Positions 50,371 through 59,897 are shown, counted from the first letter of the stretch. The stretch is DNA of 64,000 nucleotides from Hominenteromicrobium sp900549945 (GCA_902472305.1 CABRNK010000007.1:34401-98400); one strand, 5' to 3'. The notes: a model not told the origin generated them from the letters alone. Made by a program: numbers and translations.

Positions 50371-50402
50371 AAAGAGCGGACGTCGCCGGGCGTCCGCTCT
50401 TT
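50369..50402 (-). terminator. Terminator after AAA+ gene
   Basis: Perfect 12-bp stem AAAGAGCGGACG / CGTCCGCTCTTT, 8-base loop, five T on the reverse strand. Confidence 0.85.
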
Positions 50403-50429
50403 GCTGTTTGTCTCGTATATATGCCCCGC

Positions 50430-52517
50430 TCAGTCGGCCTGTTTCAGATCAAAATCCTCGGGCAGCAGCGTTTCCAGCGTCTGCTGCGTCAGGGCAGAAA
50501 TGTCGCCGGCCGTGAGGCGGCGGGACTGGCTGAGGATCGCGTCCTCCACGAGGTTGCGCGCCATGCGCCCGTTGCCGGCCGTGCGCGCATCCGCGGCCTG
50601 CCGCGCGGCAAAGTACGCCGTGAGCGGCGCGTCGCAGGCGGCGTCGAGCGCATAGCCCTTGTTCTCCACCGTGATGCGCGCGATGCGCAGCAGCTCCTCC
50701 GCCGTGTAGTCCGGGAACTCGATAATGTTCGGAAAGCGCGATTTCAGGCCGGAATTCGACGTGAGAAATTCCTCCATCTCCTTCGAGTAGCCTGCGAGGA
50801 TCACGATCAGGTTCTGGCGGTTGTCCTCCATGCCCTTGACGATCGTGTCGATCGCCTCGAGGCCGAAGCTGTCGTCGGCGCCGCGGCAGAGCGCGTACGC
50901 CTCGTCGATGAACAGTACGCCGCCGACCGCCGAGCGGATCACCTGCTGCGTGAGCGGCGCGGTGTGCCCGACGTACTTGCCGACGAGGTCGGCGCGCGTG
51001 ACCTCGACGAGCTGCCCGCCCGTCAGCACGCCCATCGCCTTTAAGTAGCGCGATACGAGCCGCGCGATCGTCGTTTTGCCGGTGCCGGGGTTGCCTGTGA
51101 AGATCATGTGCATCGCGGGCACTTCGGCCTTCATGCCGCGGCTCTCGCGCAGCCGCTGGATCACGTAATTCTGCTCGAGCGAGAGCACGTAATCCTTGAC
51201 CTCCCGCAGGCCGACGATGCGGTCCATCTCCGCTTTGACGGCCTCGACCGCCGCCCGATTCACGGCCTGCGTTTCCGCGCCCGCCGTGACGGTGAATTCC
51301 GGAAAAACAAACGCAAGCCCGCCGTCCTGCGCGCGTGCGGCGCCCGAAAGCGCCCCCGCGCCGCGGCGCAGCTTTTCCTCGCTCAGAAGCCGGAAGCAGC
51401 GCTCCGTGATGCGGCCGATGCTCTCGACGCCGTCCTTGCGGCTGAACTGCGCCGCGAGGTAATCGGCCGCGTCGTCGCCGAACGAAACCGTGAATTGCAG
51501 CCGCTCCTTGGCGCGCGCGGCGAGCGCCTCCATCGCGAGGCGGCCGATCTGCCGCAGGCTCTCCGGCGTGAAATCCTCGGTGCGGCAGAAATCCGTGACC
51601 GCCGAGAGGAACGGCGCGCCGAACGCATCGGCAAACGCCGCCTCGCCGCGGTCGGTGATAAAGACGAAGAACTGCCCGCCGGCGCAGATCTCGCTGACGG
51701 CGTTCGGCACGAGCGCGGTGCCCACGTCGATCAACATGCCCTTTTGCAGGGCGTAGCGCGTCGAGAGCTTCAGCGTGCCCGTCTCGCAGAGCGCAGCGAG
51801 CATCGGCAGAAGCGACTTGTGGCAGCGCTCGAAGTTTTCAAACAGCAGCACGTCGTCACCCGACTGTAAGGCCGAAAAAAGGTCCTGCATCAAGAGGCGG
51901 CCGTCCTCCGCGTTCGGGTAGAGCGCGAGGTCTATCCGCGAGATCTTCCCGTTTTTCAGCGCGCCGCCCTGCGCGAGCGACGACGCAGCGACGGAAAGCG
52001 CGCTGTGCCGCCCCGTGCCCTCGCGGCCCGAGATCACGACGACCGCGGCGGGCTTACCCTCCGGCGTGCCGGTGACGCCCGGGCGCTTGAACGCGGTGAA
52101 AAGGCTGTTCAGAAAGGCGTCCTGCCCGATGACCGCGCCGCCCGCCGCCTCGCGCGCCTCGCGGAACAGCGCCGCGGTATCCCGCGGCGGCTCCTCGGCC
52201 GTGCCCTTCGCCGTGGGCCGCGCCTCGGCTTTCCGCGCCTCCGCCGGCTTTTCCGGCGCGGATTCCGGCCCTGCGGCCGCGCCGTCGCTTTCGAGCAGGC
52301 GGCGCATTTCGGCCATGCTCCGCTGCGCCTCGTCGTTGATGCGCTCGAGGTCGCTGATCTGCCGGTCAAGCCCGCGGCTCCCGTTTTTGTCCGCCGCCTC
52401 CATCTGCTTCAAAAATTCCTCGGCCTCCTGCGCCGCGCGGCTGCGGGTGCTGCCGCCCACGTGGAGCCGCCCGCCGGAAAACAGCGAATTCAAAAGGCTG
52501 TCAATGTCGTTTTTCAT
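50430..52517 (-). CDS. Two-domain AAA+ ATPase, CbxX/CfxQ (SpoVK-like) C-terminal half
   Basis: A 695-residue ATPase. Residues 1-110 are polar, with a coiled-coil segment (about 28-75). The first AAA+-like domain (about 115-385) resembles a ClpB-type module but its Walker A is degraded (GREGTGRHS, 164-172, with His where Thr is expected and no Lys). The second (about 420-695) is an intact CbxX/CfxQ domain with Walker A GNPGTGKTT (475-483), Walker B VLFIDEAY (534-541) and LVGKYVGHTAPLTQQVI. CbxX relatives include rubisco activase CfxQ and SpoVK; the target here is unknown. It ends the cutC-AAA+ operon. Confidence 0.85.
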   Translation of the reverse strand: MKNDIDSLLNSLFSGGRLHVGGSTRSRAAQEAEEFLKQMEAADKNGSRGLDRQISDLERINDEAQRSMAEMRRLLESDGAAAGPESAPEKPAEARKAEARPTAKGTAEEPPRDTAALFREAREAAGGAVIGQDAFLNSLFTAFKRPGVTGTPEGKPAAVVVISGREGTGRHSALSVAASSLAQGGALKNGKISRIDLALYPNAEDGRLLMQDLFSALQSGDDVLLFENFERCHKSLLPMLAALCETGTLKLSTRYALQKGMLIDVGTALVPNAVSEICAGGQFFVFITDRGEAAFADAFGAPFLSAVTDFCRTEDFTPESLRQIGRLAMEALAARAKERLQFTVSFGDDAADYLAAQFSRKDGVESIGRITERCFRLLSEEKLRRGAGALSGAARAQDGGLAFVFPEFTVTAGAETQAVNRAAVEAVKAEMDRIVGLREVKDYVLSLEQNYVIQRLRESRGMKAEVPAMHMIFTGNPGTGKTTIARLVSRYLKAMGVLTGGQLVEVTRADLVGKYVGHTAPLTQQVIRSAVGGVLFIDEAYALCRGADDSFGLEAIDTIVKGMEDNRQNLIVILAGYSKEMEEFLTSNSGLKSRFPNIIEFPDYTAEELLRIARITVENKGYALDAACDAPLTAYFAARQAADARTAGNGRMARNLVEDAILSQSRRLTAGDISALTQQTLETLLPEDFDLKQAD

Positions 52518-52520
52518 GCG

Positions 52521-53291
52521 TTACCCCTCGATGGCGCGGACGACCGCACCGACCAGCGCGCTGTCCGTCACCTTATATTCGTCCTCCGGCACGCCTCTGC
52601 CGTCGATTTTGCCGCCGAAAAAGATCTCCGGATTGCCGCACACGCTCGTATCGCGCCGCAGCGAACGCGCCGAGGCGTGCACGCTTTTCACGCCGGTCTC
52701 CGCAATGAAGCCGCGCACGTTCCCGGCATTGATGCCGCCGCCGGGCAGAATGTCGATGCGGCCCCCCGCGTGGGCGAGCATTTTCCGGATCGTTTCGGCG
52801 CCCTGCGGCGCGCTCGCGCGCTGGCCGCTCGTGAGCACGCGCGTCACGCCGAGCGCGGTCAATGTGTCGAGCGCCGCAAAGACGTCCGGCACGACGTCGA
52901 TCGCGCGGTGGAAAACCGTCTCGATTTCCGGTTTTTCCGCGCGGACGCGGCCGAGAAAGTCGGCGCAGCGCGTCGCATCCACCGTGCCGTCATCGTTCAG
53001 AAAGCCGAACACGACGCCGTCCGCCCCGGCGCGGACCAGCGCGAGCGCGTCGCGGCAGACCGTGTCGTAGTCGAAGGCCGTGTAGCAGAAGCCGCCCTCG
53101 CGCGGGCGCACCATGCACATGACGGGGATTTTCACCTGCGCTTTCACGGCCTCGAGCGCGCCGATGCTCGGCGTGAGCCCGCCGAGAAACAGCGCGGAAT
53201 TCAGCTCGATGCGGTCCGCGCCGCCCCTTTCCGCCTGCACGGCGTCCTCCGTGCAGCCGCAGCACACCTCAAATAAAATTTTCTCTTTCAT
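52521..53291 (-). CDS. cutC: CutC family protein
   Basis: TIM-barrel protein of 256 residues, named for copper homeostasis although the metal role is disputed. It opens LFEVCCGCTEDAVQAERGGADRIELNSALFLGGLTPS, then PVMCMVRPREGGFCY, GADGVVFGFLNDDGTVD, VFHRAIDVV, VTRVLTSGQ and LPGGGINAGNVRGFI, all typical CutC blocks. It lies three bases ahead of the AAA+ gene, so they are co-transcribed. Confidence 0.93.
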   Translation of the reverse strand: MKEKILFEVCCGCTEDAVQAERGGADRIELNSALFLGGLTPSIGALEAVKAQVKIPVMCMVRPREGGFCYTAFDYDTVCRDALALVRAGADGVVFGFLNDDGTVDATRCADFLGRVRAEKPEIETVFHRAIDVVPDVFAALDTLTALGVTRVLTSGQRASAPQGAETIRKMLAHAGGRIDILPGGGINAGNVRGFIAETGVKSVHASARSLRRDTSVCGNPEIFFGGKIDGRGVPEDEYKVTDSALVGAVVRAIEG

Positions 53292-53394
53292 GCTCCGTTT
53301 TCCTTTCCTGCCCGTAAATTATGTTTTTCAGCGCGGCGCGCCGGAAACACGCGCCGCCCGCCGCAAAGAATTCGCGTTTTGTCTATTTTGCGTC

Positions 53395-53422
53395 TTTACT
53401 TTCGCCTAAAAAAGATTATAAT
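53395..53422 (+). promoter_or_regulatory. Promoter of asparaginase gene
   Basis: TTTACT (53395-53400), 16-base spacer, consensus TATAAT (53417-53422), 59 bases before the start. Confidence 0.65.
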
Positions 53423-53481
53423 ATCCTTTGGCTTTAAAATAAAGCAAAAATCTGTAAATATGAAAAGAATGGTGATTTTTC

Positions 53482-54495
53482 ATGCTGGATACGGCTCTTT
53501 TGACAGAAGAATACCGCGGCGGCCTTTTGGACCTGACGCATTACGGCTACATCAGCGTTGTCGATGAAAACGGCAAGGTTGTGTACGCGGCGGGCGACCC
53601 GGAGGCGGTCGTCTACTACCGCTCCGCCTCGAAGCCCGTGCAGGCGCTGCCGGTCATCGCGCACCGGCTCGACGAGAAATACGGCTTCACCGACGAGGAG
53701 ACCGTGCTCTTCTCCGGCTCGCACCTCGGCGAAGCCTTCCACATCGACGCGCTTAAATCGATCATGCGAAAGGCCGGGCTCGACCCGGAGGACCTCATCA
53801 TGAAGCCGACCGTGCCCGGCTCGGTGCAGGCGAACGAGGACCGCATCCGCGCGGGCCTGCCGAAATCGAAGCTCTACCACAACTGCAGCGGCAAGCACGC
53901 GGCGCTGATGCTGATCCAGCGCGAGATGGGCGGTGACGTGAAGGATTACTGGAAGGTCGGCTCCAAGGGTCAGAACGAGGTGCTGCGCACGATGAGCGCG
54001 CTCTCCGAATACCCGGAGGACAAGGTCGTCATCGGCATCGACGGCTGCGGCGTGCCGGTTTTCGCCTACCCGATGAAGAACATCGCGATCGCTTACAAAA
54101 ACCTCGCGTGCATCGACACGATCCGCGACGACACGCTGCGCGAGACCGCGCGCCGCTACGTGCCCCGCATCCACGAGTACCCGCACATGATGCGCGGCAC
54201 CGGTTACCTCTGCTCGCTTATCAACCACGACGCGAACATCGTCGCGAAGGGCGGCGCAAACGGCGTCTACGGCATCGGCCTCAAGAAGGAGCGCCTGGGC
54301 ATCTCCTTCAAGCTCAAGGACGGCACCGAGGCGGTGTGGCCGCTGATCATCCGCGAAATCTTCCGCCAGATCGGCTACTTCAACGCCGAGACCGACGCGA
54401 TGCTGCGCAGCCTCAACAGCGGCGTCACCGTGAACGACAACGACACGCCGGTCGGCGAGGTCAAGGCCGTCTTTAAGCTCGAAAAATTCGCATAA
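53482..54495 (+). CDS. Asparaginase, asparaginase II (PF06089-type) family
   Basis: Cytoplasmic amidohydrolase-like protein of 337 residues related to the thermolabile rhizobial L-asparaginase, distinct from the AnsA/AnsB fold. Recognised blocks: YRSASKPVQALPVI with the Ser-x-x-Lys, FSGSHLGEAFHIDALKSI, LYHNCSGKHAALML with the second SGKH motif, VIGIDGCGVPVFAYPM, and KGGANGVYGIGL. No signal peptide. It would release ammonia from asparagine. Monocistronic. Confidence 0.88.
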   Translation: MLDTALLTEEYRGGLLDLTHYGYISVVDENGKVVYAAGDPEAVVYYRSASKPVQALPVIAHRLDEKYGFTDEETVLFSGSHLGEAFHIDALKSIMRKAGLDPEDLIMKPTVPGSVQANEDRIRAGLPKSKLYHNCSGKHAALMLIQREMGGDVKDYWKVGSKGQNEVLRTMSALSEYPEDKVVIGIDGCGVPVFAYPMKNIAIAYKNLACIDTIRDDTLRETARRYVPRIHEYPHMMRGTGYLCSLINHDANIVAKGGANGVYGIGLKKERLGISFKLKDGTEAVWPLIIREIFRQIGYFNAETDAMLRSLNSGVTVNDNDTPVGEVKAVFKLEKFA

Positions 54496-54502
54496 AGCTG
54501 TA

Positions 54503-54526
54503 GCTGCGCAGAAGCGCGGCGTTTTT
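54503..54526 (+). terminator. Intrinsic terminator after asparaginase gene
   Basis: GCTGCGC / GCGCGGC stem with one G-U pair, tetraloop AGAA, followed by GTTTTTG. Confidence 0.7.
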
Positions 54527-54545
54527 GTCCCGGCTTTCGCCGCGG

Positions 54546-55271
54546 TCACAGCATGGAAGCCAGAGTCTCCGCATCGATCTGCCCCGGTGCGGAGGCTTTT
54601 TCTTTGCTCGCAAACGTCACGGCAGAGCCGAACGCCCCGCCGCGCACGCGCGTCATTTTGCCGAGCTCGCCCATCGAGATGCCAACGAGCGGGGCGTGCG
54701 CGGCGCTCGCCTCCGTCATGGCGGAGAGCAGCACCATCACGTCGCGCTGGCTCTGCGGCATCACGGCGATTTTCGGCAGGTCGCCGCCGAGCGCCGCCAT
54801 CTGCGCATAGCGCTCCACAAGCACGGCGCGCGGCGGGGTCTTTTCAAAATCGTGGCTCGAGAGCACGAGCACCGCGCCCCCGGCGTGCAGCGCATCGATC
54901 GCCTTCCGCGCGCGCGCTTCGTGCGCGAGGCACAGCGCGAGCTCGAGGTCGAGCATCGGCACGCCGAGCGCGCCGAGCGCCTCGTTCAGCGCGAAATAAT
55001 CCTCGGGTTCGATCGCCCGCTCGCCGCCCTCCGATTTCGTGCGGAACGTGCAGAGCACCGGCAGCGCGCCGGCTGCCTCCAGCACGGCGGGCGCCGCCGC
55101 GAAAATGTCCTCCGCAAAATAATCGAGCCGCCACTCGATGAGGTCGGCCGGCGTCCGCCGGATCTCCCGCACCGCATCGAGCGCCGCCGCGCGCGTTTTT
55201 TCGCACACCGGCACACAGATCTTCATCTTCCCGGCGCCGAACACAAGCCCCTTCACTTCCACATGCCGCAT
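54546..55271 (-). CDS. aroD: Type I 3-dehydroquinate dehydratase
   Basis: Shikimate-pathway enzyme converting 3-dehydroquinate to 3-dehydroshikimate through a Schiff base, 241 residues. Active-site residues are visible: E46 in ADLIEWRLDYF, H140 in LSSHDFEKTP and the Schiff-base Lys K167 in LPKIAVMP; the C-terminal VGISMGELGKMTRVRGGAFGSAVTFAS is conserved. ATG 55271 is used; the ribosome binding site is weak (GGTGTGG). Isolated from other aro genes here. Confidence 0.95.
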   Translation of the reverse strand: MRHVEVKGLVFGAGKMKICVPVCEKTRAAALDAVREIRRTPADLIEWRLDYFAEDIFAAAPAVLEAAGALPVLCTFRTKSEGGERAIEPEDYFALNEALGALGVPMLDLELALCLAHEARARKAIDALHAGGAVLVLSSHDFEKTPPRAVLVERYAQMAALGGDLPKIAVMPQSQRDVMVLLSAMTEASAAHAPLVGISMGELGKMTRVRGGAFGSAVTFASKEKASAPGQIDAETLASML

Positions 55272-55309
55272 ACCACACCAATCCTTTTTGTCAGATTTTC
55301 TTCCCATTC

Positions 55310-55338
55310 AGTATAGACAATTTTGTGATAAAAGTCAA
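55310..55338 (-). promoter_or_regulatory. aroD promoter
   Basis: Reverse-strand TTGACT (55333-55338), 17-base spacer, TATACT (55310-55315). Confidence 0.75.
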
Positions 55339-55414
55339 AGCCGCGTGCAAAAAATATGCAGAAATCCGAAAATCGGGATTTCAAGCGGTAAGGCGTTTTT
55401 TTCCGGAACAGACC

Positions 55415-55443
55415 TTGACTTTCCCGCACAGGCTTCGTATACT
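55415..55443 (+). promoter_or_regulatory. Promoter of GH2 beta-mannosidase gene
   Basis: TTGACT (55415-55420), 17-base spacer, TATACT (55438-55443), 82 bases before the start codon. Confidence 0.75.
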
Positions 55444-55524
55444 AGAGGCGCTTTTTATTTCAAGGGCGGATGCCCGGGCGGCGCGGTTAGCGCGGCGCCG
55501 CTTCCGCGGAGGAGTTTACTTACC

Positions 55525-58080
55525 ATGAAACAGATTTGTTTAAAAGACTGGCAGCTCGCTTACTGCGACATCGGCGCATGGCAGCCCGAGGACGCTGCCG
55601 CGCAGCCCACAATCCCCTGCGCTGTTCCCGGCGCGGTCCATCTCGCGTTGCTGCAGGCCGGCGTCATCGACGAACCGCTTGAAAAGCTGAACATGGAGCG
55701 CTGCCGCTTCGTCGAGGACAAGGACTTCTGGCACACGGTCACGTTCACGCCCGGCCCGGATTTCCGCGGCGAGCGCGTCCTGCTGACCTTTGAGGGCGTC
55801 GACGTAAACGCCGACTACTACCTGAACGGCCGCCGCCTCGGCCACAGCGAAAACGCCTTTTACCCCGCCGAGTTCGACGTGACCGGCCAGCTGCTCGACG
55901 GTGAAAACACGCTCACGGTGCGCGTCAACGAGGGCGTCGCGGCCGAGCGCGCCAAGGGCAAGCCGCTCGACTTTATGGAGCTTTCCTGGAACAGGGACGA
56001 GCCCTACCGCGGCTACCTGCGCAAGCCGCAGTTCTGCTACGGCTGGGACTGGGCGCGCCGGCTGACGACCTGCGGCATCTACAAGCCGGTGTACCTGCGC
56101 AGCTACGATAAGGCGCGTTTTGCGGACGTGTACGTCCACAGCCGCGTGGCGGACGGCACGGCCGAAGTGGAGGTAGACTGCCCGGTGGAGTTCTTCGGCG
56201 ACGCGGCCTGCACCGTGCGCTGCACCGTGACGACCGACGCCGCCTTCGAGGCGGAGAGAACCGTCGCCGCCGTGACCGCGCCGGCCGAGGACGGAAAGCT
56301 CGCCTTCACGATCGAGAACCCGCAGCTCTGGTGGTGCAACGGCTACGGCAGCCCCTACCTCTACACCGTAAAGCTCGAGCTGCTCGACGCGTCCGGCGCC
56401 GTGCTCGACACGGCGGTCAAGCGCCACGGCGTCCGCACGCTTACCCTGCGTCAGGCGCCGATCGGCGGCCGGGGCGACAAGACCTTCACCTTCGTGCTGA
56501 ACGGCACGCCCGTCTTTGCAAAGGGCGCCAACTGGGTGCCGGTGGACCAGATCATCGGCCGCATCACGGCAGAGCGCTATGAGTTCCTGATCCGCTGCGC
56601 GCTCGACATGAACATGAACATGTTCCGCGTCTGGGGCGGCGGCTTCTACGAGAGCGACACTTTCATGGACCTGTGCGACCGCCTCGGCATGCTCGTCTGG
56701 CACGACTTCATGTTCGCCTGCAGCTATTACCCGGACTTCGACGCGGAGTTCGTGGAGAACGTCCGCCGCGAGGCCGTGTACCAAGTCAAGAACAAGCGCG
56801 GTCACGCCTGCTTCATCGGCTGGAGCGGCAACAACGAAAACTACTCGATGTATGAGGGCCACATCAAGAACACGGAAAAGCCGTTCCCGTTCTACGGCAA
56901 AAAGATCTACGAGGAAGTGCTGGCCCCCATCTGCGCGGCCTACGACCCGGAGCGCCCGTTCCGCCTGAGCAGCCCGTGGGGCGGCGACTGCGCCGACGAC
57001 ATCCGCGAGGGCGACCAGCATTTTTGGGGCACCTACCACGACTTCCACGAGCTCTACGGCGATTTCTTCCGCATCGCGGAATCCAAAGCCTCCTTCGTCA
57101 GCGAATTCGGCATGATCGCGCCGCTGAACCTCGAGTCGCTCAAAAAGTGCTGCGACGCGGACCAGCTTTACCCGCAGTCCGAGCAGTGGCGCTTCCACTC
57201 GAACACCGGCGACAACTTTGAAAAGATCCTCTCCCAGTACTTCGGCGTGGCGGAGCCCTGCAAAACGATCCCGCTCGAGCAGTACATCCTGATGGGGCAG
57301 GCCATACAGGCCGAAGTCATCCGTTCGGCGTTCGACAAGTACCGCAGCGAGAAGTTCCTCTGCTCCGGCGCGCTGTTCTGGATGTACGCCGACTGCTACC
57401 CCACCTCGGGCTGGTGCTTCGTCGATTACTACGGCAACAAGAAGCCGCTTTACTACTACACAAAGCGCGCGTTCGCCCCGGTCGGCATCTTCTTCAGCGG
57501 GTACAACCCGAACGCCCTGCAGGGCATGCGGGAATACCGGGCACATTACGCGCAGAACGGCGCCGCGCTGCGCATCGCGCTGACGAGCGACCTCACGCGC
57601 AGCGTTTCGCTGGACTGCACGGTCCGCGTGATGACACTCGCGGGCAAGACGCTCCTGTCTGAGACGTTTGCGGCCGACCTTCCGGAAAATTCCGCAAAGC
57701 CGGACGCCTACACGATCGACGTGACCCCGTGCCTCGCGGACTGCGACCCCTGCGACCTCGTCGTTCTGTGCACCGCGTCGCTGGACGGGGAGATCGCGGC
57801 GGAAAACCGCTGCTTCCTCGCGCCGTTCAAGGACCTGCACCTCGAAAAAACACCGGTGCGCTGCGAGGCTGCGCCGTGCGGCGGCGCCGTAACGCTGACG
57901 CTCACCGCCGACCGCTACGTGTGGCTTTGCCATCTGCCGCACGACGAGGGCGTTTTCTTCGACAACAACGATTTCGACCTCGTGCCCGGCACGCCCGTCC
58001 GCGTGACGGTTTCCGGCCCGGCAGCAAAGGACTACAAGTTCCGCTGCCTGACGATGAACGACTGCTTGCCAAACGGCTGA
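55525..58080 (+). CDS. GH2 beta-mannosidase
   Basis: Retaining exo-beta-mannosidase of 851 residues that removes mannose from beta-mannan oligosaccharides or N-glycan cores. A jelly-roll sugar-binding domain (about 1-190, AVPGAVHLALLQAGVIDEPL and EGVDVNADYYLNGRRLGHSENAFYP) is followed by an Ig-like domain and the TIM barrel (about 310-640) with acid/base E438 in WSGNNENYSMYEG and nucleophile E527 in VSEFGM. NPQLWWCNGYGSPYLYTV and FRVWGGGFYESDTF are typical mannosidase blocks. No signal peptide, so intracellular. ATG 55525 follows GGAGGAG. Followed by an IlvD/Edd dehydratase. Confidence 0.94.
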   Translation: MKQICLKDWQLAYCDIGAWQPEDAAAQPTIPCAVPGAVHLALLQAGVIDEPLEKLNMERCRFVEDKDFWHTVTFTPGPDFRGERVLLTFEGVDVNADYYLNGRRLGHSENAFYPAEFDVTGQLLDGENTLTVRVNEGVAAERAKGKPLDFMELSWNRDEPYRGYLRKPQFCYGWDWARRLTTCGIYKPVYLRSYDKARFADVYVHSRVADGTAEVEVDCPVEFFGDAACTVRCTVTTDAAFEAERTVAAVTAPAEDGKLAFTIENPQLWWCNGYGSPYLYTVKLELLDASGAVLDTAVKRHGVRTLTLRQAPIGGRGDKTFTFVLNGTPVFAKGANWVPVDQIIGRITAERYEFLIRCALDMNMNMFRVWGGGFYESDTFMDLCDRLGMLVWHDFMFACSYYPDFDAEFVENVRREAVYQVKNKRGHACFIGWSGNNENYSMYEGHIKNTEKPFPFYGKKIYEEVLAPICAAYDPERPFRLSSPWGGDCADDIREGDQHFWGTYHDFHELYGDFFRIAESKASFVSEFGMIAPLNLESLKKCCDADQLYPQSEQWRFHSNTGDNFEKILSQYFGVAEPCKTIPLEQYILMGQAIQAEVIRSAFDKYRSEKFLCSGALFWMYADCYPTSGWCFVDYYGNKKPLYYYTKRAFAPVGIFFSGYNPNALQGMREYRAHYAQNGAALRIALTSDLTRSVSLDCTVRVMTLAGKTLLSETFAADLPENSAKPDAYTIDVTPCLADCDPCDLVVLCTASLDGEIAAENRCFLAPFKDLHLEKTPVRCEAAPCGGAVTLTLTADRYVWLCHLPHDEGVFFDNNDFDLVPGTPVRVTVSGPAAKDYKFRCLTMNDCLPNG

Positions 58081-58095
58081 GCGCGGCGTTATAAT
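58066..58095 (+). promoter_or_regulatory. Candidate promoter of IlvD/Edd gene
   Basis: TTGCCA (58066-58071) inside the end of the GH2 gene, 18-base spacer, consensus TATAAT (58090-58095). Confidence 0.55.
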
Positions 58096-58127
58096 GGAAG
58101 CATCGGAAAACGAAAGGAAGGTTGTAT

Positions 58128-59846
58128 ATGCTGAAAAGTCAGGAAATCCGCAGAATCGCGCCGGAAATGGACCCGCTGCGCATGGGCATGGGCTGGAAGG
58201 CCGAGGACCTCGGCAAGCCGCAGATCCTCATCGAAAGCACCTACGGGCAGAGCCACCCGGGCTCGGCGCACCTTTTAAGCCTCGCACAGAAGGCACAGGC
58301 CGGCGCGGACGGCGCAGGCGGCAAGGCCGCGCTCTATTTTGCGACCGACATCTGCGACGGCATGGCGCAGGGGCACGACGGCATCAACTACTCGCTGCCC
58401 TCGCGCGACATCATCGCCGACCTCGTGGAGATCCACGCGAACGCGACGACGTTTGACGGCGGTGTTTTCCTCGCGAGCTGCGATAAATCGGTGCCCGCGC
58501 TTTTGATGGCGATCGGGCGCATCAACATCCCCGCCGTATTTGTGACGGGCGGCGTCATGGACGCGGGCCCCGATCTCCTGACGCTCGAGCAGATCGGCAA
58601 ATACAGCGCGATGTTCCAGCGCGGCGAGATCACCGAAGAGCAGTTCACCTATTACAAGCACAACGCCTGCCCCTCCTGCGGCGCGTGCTCGTTCATGGGC
58701 ACGGCCTCGACGATGCAGATCATGGCGGAGGCGCTCGGCCTGATGCTGCCCGGCTCCGCGCTGATGCCGGCAACCTGCGCCGACCTCGGCGACGTGGCGC
58801 TGGCGGCGGGCAAAGCCGCCGTGGCGCTCGCCGAAAAGGGCGTGCGCGCGGCCGACATCGTGACGCGCAGGTCGTTTGAAAACGCGGTCATGGTGCACGC
58901 GGCGATCTCCGGCTCGACCAACACGCTGATGCACCTGCCCGCCATTGCGCGCGAATTCGGCGTGGCGCTCGACGCCGACGACTTCGACCGCCTGCACCGC
59001 GGCGCGCACTACCTTCTGAACATCCGCCCCGCCGGCGAATGGCCCGCCCAGTATTTTTACTATGCGGGCGGCGTGCCGCGCGTGATGGAGGAGATCCGCA
59101 GCATGCTCCACCTCGACGCGCTGACCGTGACCGGCAAAACGCTCGGCGAAAACCTCGACGAGCTGAAGCGGAACGGTTTCTACGAGAAGTGCGGCGCGTA
59201 TCTGCAAAAAACCGGCCTCAAGCGCACCGACGTGATCCGCAGCTTTAACGACCCGATCGGCACGAACGGCGCGATCGCGATCCTGCGCGGCAACATCGCC
59301 CCGGACGGCGCGGTCGTCAAGCACACCGCCGTGCCGAAGGAAATGCACAAGGCGCTGCTGCGCGCCCGCCCGTTCAATTCCGAAGAGGCGGCGATCGACG
59401 CGATCCTCACCCGAAAGATCAACCCGGGCGACGCGGTGATCATCCGCTACGAGGGGCCGCGCGGCAGCGGCATGCCCGAGATGTTCTACACGACCGAGGC
59501 GATTTCAAGCGACCCGGACCTCGCCGCGAGCATCGCGCTTCTGACAGACGGCCGCTTCTCCGGCGCGAGCCGCGGCCCGGCCATCGGCCACATCTCGCCA
59601 GAGGCCGCCGAGGGCGGGCCGATCGCGCTCGTCGAGGAAGGCGATCTGATCGAGATCGACATCGAAAAGCGCGTCCTCCGCGTGTGCGGCATCCACGGCA
59701 CGCCGATGGACGAGGCCGAGATCGAGCGCGTTTTCGCCGAGCGGCGCAAAGTGCTGCCGCCGTTTAAAAGCCGCTACACGCGCGGCGTTTTGAAGCGCTT
59801 CACGCAGACCGCACAGTCGCCGATGAAGGGCGGCTACATGGAATAA
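58128..59846 (+). CDS. IlvD/Edd family dehydratase
   Basis: Iron-sulfur dehydratase of 572 residues. Family motifs are ATDICDGMAQGHDGINYSLPSRDIIADLVEI, FLASCDKSVPALLMA, NACPSCGACSFMGTASTMQIMAEALGLMLPGSAL, with the three cluster cysteines, and EGPRGSGMPEMFYTTEAI and LLTDGRFSGASRGPAIGHISPEA. The family includes dihydroxy-acid dehydratase and sugar-acid dehydratases. No other ilv genes are present, while a mannosidase precedes it and uxuA lies elsewhere in the window, so a sugar-acid substrate is plausible; sequence alone does not decide. AAGGAAGG supports ATG 58128. Confidence 0.87.
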   Translation: MLKSQEIRRIAPEMDPLRMGMGWKAEDLGKPQILIESTYGQSHPGSAHLLSLAQKAQAGADGAGGKAALYFATDICDGMAQGHDGINYSLPSRDIIADLVEIHANATTFDGGVFLASCDKSVPALLMAIGRINIPAVFVTGGVMDAGPDLLTLEQIGKYSAMFQRGEITEEQFTYYKHNACPSCGACSFMGTASTMQIMAEALGLMLPGSALMPATCADLGDVALAAGKAAVALAEKGVRAADIVTRRSFENAVMVHAAISGSTNTLMHLPAIAREFGVALDADDFDRLHRGAHYLLNIRPAGEWPAQYFYYAGGVPRVMEEIRSMLHLDALTVTGKTLGENLDELKRNGFYEKCGAYLQKTGLKRTDVIRSFNDPIGTNGAIAILRGNIAPDGAVVKHTAVPKEMHKALLRARPFNSEEAAIDAILTRKINPGDAVIIRYEGPRGSGMPEMFYTTEAISSDPDLAASIALLTDGRFSGASRGPAIGHISPEAAEGGPIALVEEGDLIEIDIEKRVLRVCGIHGTPMDEAEIERVFAERRKVLPPFKSRYTRGVLKRFTQTAQSPMKGGYME

Positions 59847-59849
59847 ACG

Positions 59850-59897
59850 AAAGCGCCCGTGCAGGATCCTGTTTCTCTGCCTGCACGGGCGCTTTTT
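59850..59897 (+). terminator. Intrinsic terminator after IlvD/Edd gene
   Basis: Perfect 16-bp stem (59850-59865 with 59880-59895), 14-base loop, T-run 59893-59897. Confidence 0.9.

Noticed and set aside
55540..57942. 800-codon leftward frame opposite the beta-mannosidase gene
   Set aside because: Longest shadow in the window; Val/Ala/Arg-rich, no motif, created by GC bias at third codon positions.
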